Source of the DNA: Aquincola sp.
GTDB lineage: Bacteria > Pseudomonadota > Gammaproteobacteria > Burkholderiales > Burkholderiaceae_C
Reading direction: 5' to 3'
Assembly (NCBI GenBank): GCA_029884035.1
Contig: JAOUIM010000110.1
Location: 1-9,729, forward strand
DNA: 9,729 nucleotides
Part shown: one piece after another, positions 1 to 5,978 of the stretch
How positions within the stretch are numbered: position 1 is the first letter of the stretch
Layout: each line of letters starts with the position of its first letter
Position numbers and translations under genes: made by a program
The notes under the pieces: model-generated
Databases searched by the model: none
Seen by the model: only the letters and a program-made list of their open reading frames with translations
Told to the model about the DNA's origin: nothing

Positions 1-2091
1 ACCAACGGCACCGCGGTACTGGGCCTGGGTGACATCGGCCCGCTGGCGGCCAAGCCGGTGATGGAAGGCAAGGGCGTGCTGTTCAAGAAGTTCGCCGGCA
101 TCGACGTGTTCGACATCGAGATCGCCGAGAAGAACCTCGATCGGCTGGTGGACATCATCGCTGCGCTCGAGCCCACCTTCGGCGGCATCAATTTGGAGGA
201 CATCAAGGCGCCAGACTGCTTCTACGTCGAGCGCAAGCTGCGCGAGCGCATGAAGATCCCGGTCTTCCACGACGACCAGCACGGCACCGCGATCGTGGTC
301 GGTGCGGCGCTGCTCAACGGCCTTGCCGTGTCGGGCAAGGACATCAAGAACATCAAGCTGGTGACCTCGGGCGCCGGCGCCGCAGCGCTGGCCTGCCTCG
401 GTCTGCTGATCAAGCTGGGTGTGCCGCGTCAGAACATCTGGGTCACCGACCTGGCCGGCGTGGTCTACCAGGGCCGCACCGAGTTGATGGACCCAGACAA
501 GGCGGAGTTCGCGCAGCCCACCGACAAGCGAATGCTTGCCGAGGTGATTGCCGGTGCCGACGTGTTTCTCGGCTTGTCGGCCGCTGGTGTGTTGAAGCCG
601 GCGATGGTCAAGTCGATGGCGACGCGTCCGATCATCTTCGCGCTGGCCAACCCCACGCCCGAGATCCTGCCCGAGGAGGTGACGGCGGTGCGCGACGACG
701 CGATCATGGCCACCGGCCGCACCGACTACCCAAACCAGGTCAACAACGTGCTGTGTTTCCCATACATCTTCCGCGGGGCACTCGACGCCGGCGCCACGAC
801 GATCACCGACGCGATGGAGATCGCCGCGGTGCACGCGATCGCCGAGCTCGCCCGTGCCGAGCAGAGCGAGGTCGTCGCGGCCGCCTATGCGGGCGCGACC
901 TTGTCATTTGGACCCGAGTACCTGATCCCCAAGCCCTTCGATCCGCGCCTGATGATGAAGATCGCGCCCGCGGTCGCGAGGGCCGCAGCCGAGTCGGGCG
1001 TCGCGCGCCGACCGGTTGTCGACTTCGATGCCTATCGCGACAAGCTGCAGGGCTTCGTGTACGCCTCGGGCCACACCATGAAACCGATCTTCACGACGGC
1101 CAAGCGCGCGGCGCACAAGCGCGTGGCCTACGCTGAAGGTGAAGAGGAACGCGTGCTGCGCGCCGCGCAGGTGGTCGTCGACGAAGGCCTCGCGCGGCCG
1201 ACGCTGATTGGCCGGCCGGCGGTGATCGCCGCGCGCGTCGAGCGCTTCGGCCTGCGCCTGAAAGAGGGCGCAGACTACGACGTGGTCAACGTCGAGAAAG
1301 ACCACCGCTACCGCGACTTCTGGCAGACCTACCACCGCATGACCGAACGCAAAGGGGTGACGGTGCCGATCGCCAAGATCGAGATGCGGCGCCGCTTGAC
1401 GCTGATCGGCTCGATGATGCTGCACAAGGGCGAGGTCGACGGCCTGCTGTGCGGCACCTGGGGCACGACACACGCTCACCTGCAGTACATCGACCAGGTC
1501 ATCGGCAAGCGGCCTGGCGGCAGCACGGGCACGAGGCAGGATGTGCGTGTCTACGCCTGCATGAACGGGCTGATGCTGCCCGGTCGCCAGGTCTTCCTCG
1601 TCGACACGCATGTCAACGCCGACCCGAGCGCCGAGGAACTCGCCGAGATCACCGCACTGGCGGCCGACGAGATGAGGCGTTTCGGCATCGAGCCGAAGGC
1701 CGCGCTGCTGTCGCACTCCAGCTTCGGCTCGAGTGACCACCCGAGCGCGCTCAAGATGCGAAGCACGCTCGCGCTGTTGCGCGACCAGGCACCCTGGCTC
1801 GAGGTCGACGGCGAGATGCACGGCGACGTGGCGCTCGATGGCGCCGCGCGCTTGGCGCTGATGCCGCACACGACACTGCATGGCGACGCCAACCTGCTGG
1901 TGCTGCCCAATATCGATGCGGCCAACATTGCCTACAACCTGCTGAAGACCGCAGCCGGTGGCGGCATCGCGATCGGCCCTGTGCTGCTCGGTGCCGCCAA
2001 GCCCGTGCATGTCCTGACGCCGTCGACGACGGTGCGGCGCATCGTCAACATGACCGCGCTGACAGTCGCGGACGCCAACGCCGCGCGTTGA
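1..2091 (+). CDS. maeB: NADP-dependent malic enzyme with C-terminal phosphotransacetylase-like domain (5' truncated by window)
   Basis: Oxidatively decarboxylates malate to pyruvate, making NADPH; cytoplasmic, a gluconeogenic/anaplerotic step. The frame is open from base 1, so the gene starts outside the window. By recall of E. coli MaeB (about 759 residues), roughly the first 70 residues are missing and 696 are present. Visible landmarks, counted from base 1: AAKPVMEGKG (16-25, catalytic lysine region), metal-site segment FHDDQHGTA (near 90), Rossmann glycine stretch SGAGAAA (123-129), and YPNQVNNVLCFP (near 243-254). From about residue 360 (MKPIF) to the end is the phosphotransacetylase-like domain, with EGEEERVLRAA, SHSSFGSSD and KPVHVLTP. 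In characterised MaeB proteins this domain is regulatory (acetyl-CoA inhibition) and not an active PTA; applying that here is inference. The gene ends in TGA, followed by a 166-bp gap before the RNase gene. Family call very secure. Confidence 0.97.
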   Translation, partial: TNGTAVLGLGDIGPLAAKPVMEGKGVLFKKFAGIDVFDIEIAEKNLDRLVDIIAALEPTFGGINLEDIKAPDCFYVERKLRERMKIPVFHDDQHGTAIVVGAALLNGLAVSGKDIKNIKLVTSGAGAAALACLGLLIKLGVPRQNIWVTDLAGVVYQGRTELMDPDKAEFAQPTDKRMLAEVIAGADVFLGLSAAGVLKPAMVKSMATRPIIFALANPTPEILPEEVTAVRDDAIMATGRTDYPNQVNNVLCFPYIFRGALDAGATTITDAMEIAAVHAIAELARAEQSEVVAAAYAGATLSFGPEYLIPKPFDPRLMMKIAPAVARAAAESGVARRPVVDFDAYRDKLQGFVYASGHTMKPIFTTAKRAAHKRVAYAEGEEERVLRAAQVVVDEGLARPTLIGRPAVIAARVERFGLRLKEGADYDVVNVEKDHRYRDFWQTYHRMTERKGVTVPIAKIEMRRRLTLIGSMMLHKGEVDGLLCGTWGTTHAHLQYIDQVIGKRPGGSTGTRQDVRVYACMNGLMLPGRQVFLVDTHVNADPSAEELAEITALAADEMRRFGIEPKAALLSHSSFGSSDHPSALKMRSTLALLRDQAPWLEVDGEMHGDVALDGAARLALMPHTTLHGDANLLVLPNIDAANIAYNLLKTAAGGGIAIGPVLLGAAKPVHVLTPSTTVRRIVNMTALTVADANAAR

Positions 2092-2176
2092 ACGCGTCGG
2101 CACCGTGTCGAGGCCTGCGCGCCTTGTCGGGCACCGACTATTTGAGTAGTGTGCGCACGCTAATCAACTAGACTGT

Positions 2177-2195
2177 CTGCCCCAATATTGGGCAG
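2177..2195 (+). terminator. Weak candidate terminator after maeB
   Basis: A 6-bp hairpin, CTGCCC (2177-2182) with GGGCAG (2190-2195), closes a 7-base AT-rich loop. A T-rich stretch (TTCTTTT, 2207-2213) follows about 11 bases later, too far for a classical intrinsic terminator. It may slow or end maeB transcription. The rest of 2092-2176 shows no ORF or structure that I can support. Confidence 0.3.
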
Positions 2196-2200
2196 GCGGC

Positions 2201-2229
2201 TTGAGGTTCTTTTGCCGTTCCGGTAACAT
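2201..2229 (+). promoter_or_regulatory. Candidate sigma-70 promoter for the RNase-barstar module
   Basis: TTGAGG (2201-2206, 4/6 to the -35 consensus) and TAACAT (2224-2229, 4/6 to the -10 consensus) are separated by exactly 17 bases. The predicted start would fall near 2236, leaving a leader of about 22 bases before the GTG at 2258. The -10 box lies in the loop of a short CCGG(7)CCGG inverted repeat (2220-2234). This is a pattern match only; chance matches are fairly common. Confidence 0.4.
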
Positions 2230-2246
2230 GCCGGATTGATTTTTTC

Positions 2247-2257
2247 AGGGTTAACCC
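2247..2257 (+). promoter_or_regulatory. Shine-Dalgarno embedded in a 10-bp palindrome next to the RNase start
   Basis: AGGG (2247-2250) is the only plausible ribosome binding site for the GTG at 2258. Its three G's are also the left arm of a perfect palindrome, GGGTTAACCC (2248-2257), which abuts the start codon. In RNA a GGG/CCC stem with a UUAA loop would hide the site; in DNA it could be an operator half-pair. Either would reduce RNase expression, but no function has been shown. Confidence 0.4.
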
Positions 2258-2677
2258 GTGACTTCCGGCGGCAGCGACAAGTCAGCAAGCGCGCTAGCAA
2301 AGTTAGGCCTCGCTTTCTTCATCGCCATTGGAAGCTTCACGGCGGGCAGCGGTGTGCTCGCTCGCGCGCTGGCGCCCGACAACGGCCTGGCCACCGTGGC
2401 CCTGGCGGACTTGCCGGCCGAAGCACGGCACACCGAACGGATGATCCGCAATGGCGGCCCGTTCCCTCACGCGAAGGACGGAACGGTGTTCGGCAACCGC
2501 GAACGGATCCTGCCGCGCGAGCGGCGCGGTTACTACCGCGAATACACGGTGAAGACACCGGGTTCGCGCGACCGGGGCGCGCGGCGCATCGTCTGTGGCG
2601 GCCCCCAGCCGACGGCGCCTGAGGCCTGCTACTACACGGCCGATCACTACTCAAGCTTCAAGCGAATCGTGCAGTGA
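2258..2677 (+). CDS. Guanyl-specific ribonuclease (RNase Sa/barnase, N1/T1 family) with N-terminal export signal or anchor
   Basis: Predicted endoribonuclease cutting RNA after guanosine. The 139-residue product has a lysine-containing N-terminus, a hydrophobic segment at about 14-30, then the RNase domain at about 50-139. Aligned by eye with RNase Sa: guanine-recognition loop GNRE (79-82, with Glu82 matching Glu41), catalytic base Glu95 in YREYTV (Glu54), Arg110 in GARRIV (Arg69), and His130 in ADHY (His85). All catalytic residues are present, so it should be active. Cys113 and Cys124 flank the last strands and could form a disulfide, fitting an extracytoplasmic site. Cleavage is uncertain (ALA before Pro40), so it may stay anchored. 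The start is fixed: an in-frame TGA at 2237-2239 leaves GTG 2258 as first choice. The barstar gene follows after 54 bp and is the likely inhibitor. Confidence 0.9.
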   Translation: MTSGGSDKSASALAKLGLAFFIAIGSFTAGSGVLARALAPDNGLATVALADLPAEARHTERMIRNGGPFPHAKDGTVFGNRERILPRERRGYYREYTVKTPGSRDRGARRIVCGGPQPTAPEACYYTADHYSSFKRIVQ

Positions 2678-2716
2678 GCGACCAGCCAAGGATTGTTGGG
2701 TTTCTTTTTCTGACCT

Positions 2717-2722
2717 AGGAGG
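2717..2722 (+). promoter_or_regulatory. Strong ribosome binding site of the barstar gene
   Basis: AGGAGG lies 9 bases before ATG 2732, an ideal spacing. It is only 3 bases before the in-frame GTG at 2726, which is therefore unlikely to be the start. It is much stronger than the RNase gene's site, as expected if inhibitor must exceed enzyme. Confidence 0.8.
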
Positions 2723-2731
2723 AACGTGACC

Positions 2732-3127
2732 ATGCAATTGCAGACCGTCCGTCCGAACATCGTGCAGTCCATCCGCGCCTATTCGGTGGCGGAGCTGATG
2801 GAGGCGGCGCACCAGGCCGGCCAGCACTTCTTGTACGCGAACGTGGCCAATGCCCAATCCAAGCAGGAGGTGCTCGAGAGCATCGCCGAGGCGTTCACCT
2901 TCCCGGTGCACTTCGGCAAGAACCTCGACGCGCTGTACGACTGCATGACCGACATGGTGCACCGTTCCGGCGCCCAGCCCGGCTTCGTGGTCGTGCTGGA
3001 GCAATTGCCCGACAACCCCCGCTTCGACCGTGAGACCCGCGAGCAATTGCTCGATGTGTTCCGCGACGCAGCCGACTTCTGGGCCGAGCGGCGAATACCG
3101 TTCAGATGCTTCTATTCTTTTCGGTAG
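2732..3127 (+). CDS. Barstar-family ribonuclease inhibitor
   Basis: Predicted cytoplasmic protein that blocks the active site of a barnase-type RNase, here almost certainly the one encoded just upstream. The 131 residues have no signal peptide. The core motif HFGKNLDALYDCMTD (60-74) aligns with barstar YYGENLDALWDCLTG: Asp66 matches Asp35, Asp70 matches Asp39 (the key barnase contact) and Glu104 in REQLLDVF matches Glu76. Tyr29 and Trp38 of barstar are replaced by His60 and Tyr69, plausible retuning toward an RNase Sa-like partner. The protein is about 40 residues longer than Bacillus barstar, with an N-terminal stretch (VRPNIVQSIRAY) and a C-terminal FWAERRIPFRCFYSF block that I recall as typical of Burkholderiales members. 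Start chosen from the AGGAGG spacing. Family call secure; pairing inferred from adjacency. Confidence 0.92.
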   Translation: MQLQTVRPNIVQSIRAYSVAELMEAAHQAGQHFLYANVANAQSKQEVLESIAEAFTFPVHFGKNLDALYDCMTDMVHRSGAQPGFVVVLEQLPDNPRFDRETREQLLDVFRDAADFWAERRIPFRCFYSFR

Positions 3128-3161
3128 CCCGCTCCCAGGAAAACGGGTCATGGGAGCGGGC
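3127..3161 (+). promoter_or_regulatory. 11-bp perfect hairpin directly after the barstar stop codon
   Basis: GCCCGCTCCCA (3127-3137) and TGGGAGCGGGC (3151-3161) are exact reverse complements around a 13-base loop, and the left arm uses the last base of the stop codon. No T tract follows (GACGGAAG), so it is not a classical terminator. It could block 3' exonucleases and stabilise barstar mRNA, or attenuate the downstream ORF. Confidence 0.6.
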
Positions 3162-3168
3162 GACGGAA

Positions 3169-3306
3169 GTGGCCCCCACGAGCAGCGAAGGCACCGGCAA
3201 GTCGAAGGCTTCAAAAGCCGCGGCCGCGGCGAATTCGAGTTTCGGCATGAACATGCCGCTGATGAGCAGCGCGTTCGATACCGCGATGTGGTTGAACGCG
3301 GCCTGA
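3169..3306 (+). CDS. Possible small hypothetical protein (45 aa) after barstar
   Basis: I do not recognise this protein. The frame is open from 3106, inside barstar, to TGA at 3306. From GTG 3169 third positions are strongly G/C, whereas the part before it looks less coding, so I place the start there. ATG 3247 is an alternative giving only 19 residues. The product begins with a Ser/Lys/Ala-rich, probably disordered stretch and ends with a Met-rich amphipathic segment, MNMPLMSSAFDTAMWLNAA. The ribosome binding site is weak and sits too close (GGAA immediately upstream). It lies between the barstar hairpin and the shared terminator, so it would be the third gene of the module. It could be non-coding spacer. 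Confidence 0.35.
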   Translation: MAPTSSEGTGKSKASKAAAAANSSFGMNMPLMSSAFDTAMWLNAA

Positions 3307-3324
3307 TCGGCCGGTCAACGAACA

Positions 3325-3350
3325 ACGAAGGGGGCTACGGCCCCCTTCGT
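3325..3350. terminator. Bidirectional terminator with UNCG tetraloop
   Basis: ACGAAGGGGG (3325-3334) pairs perfectly with CCCCCTTCGT (3341-3350). The six bases between, CTACGG, read on the plus strand as a C-G closing pair around a UACG loop, the classic extra-stable UNCG tetraloop, giving an 11-bp stem. It separates the converging RNase-barstar module and the acetyltransferase gene, whose stop is 4 bases away. Flanking T-richness is modest on both sides (TGTTCGTT on the minus strand, GTCTTC on the plus). Confidence 0.75.
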
Positions 3351-3354
3351 GTCT

Positions 3355-3864
3355 TCAGGCCAGCGTGGCCTTCAAGTAATGCGCCCCGGCGATCGGATTG
3401 AAGTAGTACGGCGGAATCTCTTCGAATCCGAGGCTGGCATACAGGCCGCGCGCGATCTCCATGTCGTCGAGCGTGTCGAGCAGCAGCGTCGAGTAGCCCG
3501 CCAGCACGCCCCGGTCGATCAAGGCCTGCGCCAGCAGCCGGCCGAGCCCCAGGCGCCGGAACGCCGGGCGCACATACAGACGCTTCATCTCGCAGGCGTT
3601 GGCGTAGTCGACGTCGGCCAGCGGGCGCAGCGCGCCGCACCCCGCAATCTTGCCGTCGACCACGGCCAGCAGCAGCGCGCCTTGCGGAGGCGAATACTCG
3701 CCAGGGAGCCTTGCGAGTTCGTCATCGAAGTTCTGGAAGCACAGGTCGACGCCCAGTGCCGCGGCGTACTCACGGAAGATCGTCCGGGTGGCGTCGAGCT
3801 GGGCTGGCGTGACCGGTGCGAGCAGTTCGATTGCCGGCGGGCGTTTCGACCGCGTCATCGTCAT
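3355..3864 (-). CDS. GNAT-family N-acetyltransferase
   Basis: Predicted to move an acetyl group from acetyl-CoA to an amine; the substrate cannot be told from sequence. The 169-residue protein is a single GNAT domain. The acetyl-CoA pyrophosphate loop is MKRLYVRPAFRRLGLGRLL (93-111), with the R-x-x-G-x-G signature at 103-108. The preceding strand is ALLLAVVDGKIAGCGALR (63-80), and the C-terminal GLYASLGFEEI (140-150) is the usual alpha4-beta6 segment. The start at 3864 overlaps the stop of the cytochrome b gene by four bases (ATGA), so the two are probably translationally coupled; a second ATG at 3858 would shorten it by two residues. No clear ribosome binding site is seen, consistent with coupling. 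It is the last gene before the UNCG terminator. Confidence 0.9.
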   Translation of the reverse strand: MTMTRSKRPPAIELLAPVTPAQLDATRTIFREYAAALGVDLCFQNFDDELARLPGEYSPPQGALLLAVVDGKIAGCGALRPLADVDYANACEMKRLYVRPAFRRLGLGRLLAQALIDRGVLAGYSTLLLDTLDDMEIARGLYASLGFEEIPPYYFNPIAGAHYLKATLA

Positions 3865-4547
3865 TGGCCTAGTTGGCCAACCCACCACGCCAGCGTTGCC
3901 GTGGCACCGAACAGCGCAAGGGCCAGCAGGCGCCGAGCCCAGCCGTCGGCCGAGGCGGTCGTGTCGGGGGGCAAAGGTTTGTCGCCGTGCAGCATCGGAC
4001 GCAGGATGTCGTTCTTGCGCACTCGCAGGTAGTAAAGCACCGCGACGACATGCGTGCCGACGAGGGCGAAGATCAGCCACTGGCCCCAGTGACTGTGCCA
4101 CGCGCTCGCGCGTGCCGCCAGCGCGCTCGAGACGAAGCGGTTCAGCGGTCCGACCGTCGCGACTTCGTCGTCGGCGACCAGACCGGTCGCCACCTGCACC
4201 GCCAGCAGGCCGAGCATCGCAAATACGGCGAGCGCGCCCAGCGGGCTGTGCCCGATCTCGAACCGGCCACCGGGCCCGCTCGAGCCGCGCAGGTAGTCGC
4301 GCAGGCTGGCCGGGAGATAGATGAAGCTCGCGAAGCGTGACCAGTGGCCGCCGAAAAAACCCCACAGCACGCGAAAGGCGAGCAAAGCCAGCGCCAGCAG
4401 GCCCAGCCGCAAGTGCCAGGCCATCGCGTTGCCACCGAGCTTGGCCGTCACAAACGAGGCGGCGACCGCCACCGCCAGGCTCCAGTGGAAGAGCCTGGTG
4501 GGCAGGTCCCACACGCGCACGCGGCGCAGGCTGGAGTCCGGTTCCAT
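3861..4547 (-). CDS. Cytochrome b561-family integral membrane protein
   Basis: Predicted inner-membrane di-haem b-type cytochrome (Ni/Fe-hydrogenase-type cytochrome b family), passing electrons between quinones and periplasmic partners. The 228 residues begin VRVWDLPTRLFHW, the family hallmark, and carry histidines at 21, 45, 100, 151/153 and 166, in or beside the helices where haem ligands are expected. Hydrophobic segments lie at about 18-38, 46-66, 102-122, 155-175 and 206-224, giving four core helices plus one C-terminal. ATG 4547 is preferred because the family motif starts ten residues later; earlier in-frame ATGs at 4580 and 4634 would add a polar extension of 11 or 29 residues. No start has a good ribosome binding site. 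It lies divergent to the cytochrome c' gene, a natural partner, and overlaps the acetyltransferase gene. Confidence 0.88.
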   Translation of the reverse strand: MEPDSSLRRVRVWDLPTRLFHWSLAVAVAASFVTAKLGGNAMAWHLRLGLLALALLAFRVLWGFFGGHWSRFASFIYLPASLRDYLRGSSGPGGRFEIGHSPLGALAVFAMLGLLAVQVATGLVADDEVATVGPLNRFVSSALAARASAWHSHWGQWLIFALVGTHVVAVLYYLRVRKNDILRPMLHGDKPLPPDTTASADGWARRLLALALFGATATLAWWVGQLGQ

Positions 4548-4736
4548 GCAGAGTCGATCGAGCCGAAGATGCGCAACCATAACCCGCACTTGCGAGCCAC
4601 GCCAATCGCGATACTCGGGCTTACCCCGGGGCATGCAAGACGGTCACGTGATGCTGCGTAAACTGCTCGCGTCCGGTTCGAGCGCGAGGGCGACCACCGG
4701 GACTGCAGCGTTCACCCCAACCTTGGAGACTTCCCC
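4548..4736. promoter_or_regulatory. Divergent intergenic region between cytochrome b561 and cytochrome c'
   Basis: This 189-bp region must hold promoters in both directions unless transcripts enter from outside. On the minus strand TTGGCG (4605-4600) and TTATGG (4582-4577) are 17 bases apart, a weak candidate for the cytochrome b operon. On the plus strand TAAACT (4659-4664) resembles a -10 box but has no convincing -35. GGAG (4725-4728) is the ribosome binding site of the cytochrome c' gene. I see no clear FNR- or NO-regulator-type palindrome. Confidence 0.35.
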
Positions 4737-5207
4737 ATGCCGTCGATGAAGTTGAGTCCGGGCCTGGCCGTTGCCGCGCTCGCCCTGATGACCGCCCTGC
4801 CGGCGGCTGCGCAATTCCGCAACGCCGAGGCGGCGATCAAGTATCGCCAGTCGGTGATGACGGTCAAGGGCAATCACCTGGCTCGCGTATTCGCAATGAC
4901 CAACGGCCAGGTGCCGTTCGACGCCAAGGTGGCGGCCGAGAATATCGAGGTTGTCAGCATGCTCAGCGGCAATGCCCAGTTCGCCGCGTTCGCGGTCGAT
5001 GGCAGCGACAAGGGCAATACGCGGGCCAAGGCGGAGGTCTGGACCGAGAAGGACAAGTTCAGCGCCGCGATCACCAAGAGCCAGGAGGACGTGGCCAAGC
5101 TCGTGGCTGCCGGCAAGACTGGCAACCTCGACCAGATCAAGGCCGCCGCAGGCGCGGTGGGTGCCTCGTGCAAGGCCTGTCACGACGCCTACCAGAAACC
5201 ACAGTAG
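4737..5207 (+). CDS. Cytochrome c' (class II c-type cytochrome), periplasmic
   Basis: Predicted periplasmic four-helix-bundle haem protein; cytochromes c' bind NO and CO and are linked to NO tolerance. The 156-residue precursor has a signal peptide with AxA cleavage before Gln26 (ALPAAA/QF). The mature part matches Achromobacter cytochrome c' by recall: AIKYRQ near the start, AAENIEVVSMLSG, and the C-terminal haem site CKACH (CxxCH). Counting Gln26 as residue 1, Arg37 is Arg12 and Met41 is position 16, the distal residue facing the haem. Achromobacter has Leu there; Rhodospirillum molischianum cytochrome c' has Met. ATG 4737 has GGAG 8 bases upstream; ATG 4746 is less well spaced. It is monocistronic, divergent from cytochrome b561 and convergent with the AlaX operon. 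A low-spin c-556 type is the main alternative. Confidence 0.93.
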   Translation: MPSMKLSPGLAVAALALMTALPAAAQFRNAEAAIKYRQSVMTVKGNHLARVFAMTNGQVPFDAKVAAENIEVVSMLSGNAQFAAFAVDGSDKGNTRAKAEVWTEKDKFSAAITKSQEDVAKLVAAGKTGNLDQIKAAAGAVGASCKACHDAYQKPQ

Positions 5208-5227
5208 TCCTCCCGCCACATGGCCGA

Positions 5228-5255
5228 GGCGGGGCCCGGCGGTGCGGGCTCCGCC
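5228..5255. terminator. GC-rich hairpin between cytochrome c' and AlaX (probable terminator or intergenic repeat)
   Basis: GGCGGGGCCCG (5228-5238) pairs with CGGGCTCCGCC (5245-5255) over 11 positions, one a G-U wobble on the plus-strand RNA, around a 6-base loop. It fills the 51-bp gap between converging genes. There is no T tract on either side. CCGCCC (5251-5256) can alternatively pair with GGGCGG (5264-5269), competing with the first stem. Confidence 0.5.
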
Positions 5256-5258
5256 CTC

Positions 5259-5978
5259 TCAGGGGGCGGCGAATCCGAGCACGACCCTGCGGGTCATGGC
5301 CGACTTCTTTTCGATCTTCGTGACGACCACGACGCCGATCTCGCGCGTGTTGGCCACGTGCGTGCCGCCGCAGGGCTGAAGGTCCACGCCTTCGATTTCG
5401 AGGACACGAATACGGCCGAGGCCGCGCGGCGGCTGCACGCTCATGCTGCGCACGAGGCCCGGATTGGCATCGAGTTCGTCCTCGCTGATCCAGCGGTGGC
5501 GCACCGGGTGTGCCTCGGCCACGAGCCGTGCAATGCCCGCGGTCAGCGCCTCCTTGTCCAGCGGCTCGGTCATGTGGAAGTCCAGCCGCGCGTAGTCCCG
5601 GGTGATCGAGCAGCCGTCCACCGGGTGCGGTACCAGCGCGCACAGCAGGTGCGTCGTGGTGTGAAAGCGCATGTGCGCATGGCGCCGCGCGATGTCCAGG
5701 CGCGCAATCACCGCGGTGCCTGGGGCGAATGCCGCGAGGTCGGCATCGGCGGCGACGACGTGCACGACCGCACCGGGCGACTGCTTGCTCTTGCGCGTGT
5801 CGATCACGGCGAGCACGCGTCCGCCGGGACCGACGAGCGTTCCCGTGTCGCCCGCCTGCCCACCGCCCAACGGGTAGAACACGGTGCGGTCGAGGATTAC
5901 GCCGCCCTCGGCCAGCGCGACCACACGGGCCTCGCACTCGGTCAGCGAGGCATCCTCCCGGAACAGTTCCTCGGTCAT
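5259..5978 (-). CDS. AlaX-type alanyl-tRNA editing protein
   Basis: Predicted freestanding trans-editing hydrolase that removes the wrong amino acid (serine or glycine in known AlaX proteins) from mischarged tRNA-Ala. The 239-residue protein matches the editing half of alanyl-tRNA synthetase: an N-terminal beta domain with FYPLGGGQAGDTG (34-46), then the zinc site made of HTTTH (His106, His110) and CGGTH (Cys203, His207). All four metal ligands are present, so activity is expected. The length fits the larger AlaX class. The start at 5978 overlaps the dehydratase stop by four bases (ATGA), which favours it over an in-frame ATG at 6026 that would sit inside the upstream gene. It is the last gene of the minus-strand operon. 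The amino acid specificity cannot be read from sequence. Confidence 0.93.
   Translation of the reverse strand: MTEELFREDASLTECEARVVALAEGGVILDRTVFYPLGGGQAGDTGTLVGPGGRVLAVIDTRKSKQSPGAVVHVVAADADLAAFAPGTAVIARLDIARRHAHMRFHTTTHLLCALVPHPVDGCSITRDYARLDFHMTEPLDKEALTAGIARLVAEAHPVRHRWISEDELDANPGLVRSMSVQPPRGLGRIRVLEIEGVDLQPCGGTHVANTREIGVVVVTKIEKKSAMTRRVVLGFAAP

Noticed and set aside
1078..2091. Separate phosphate acetyltransferase gene (pta)
   Set aside because: It is in frame and continuous with the malic enzyme domain, the normal MaeB architecture.
904..2103. Long minus-strand open frame of 399 codons antisense to maeB
   Set aside because: It lies wholly opposite a highly conserved gene, its translation is Arg/His/Gln-rich without domains, and GC-rich codon bias readily opens such frames.
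3355..4605. A 416-codon minus-strand frame that would make a long N-terminal extension of the acetyltransferase
   Set aside because: The extra 247 residues overlap the cytochrome b gene in another frame and are Arg/Ala-rich; the ATGA junction at 3864-3861 marks the true start.
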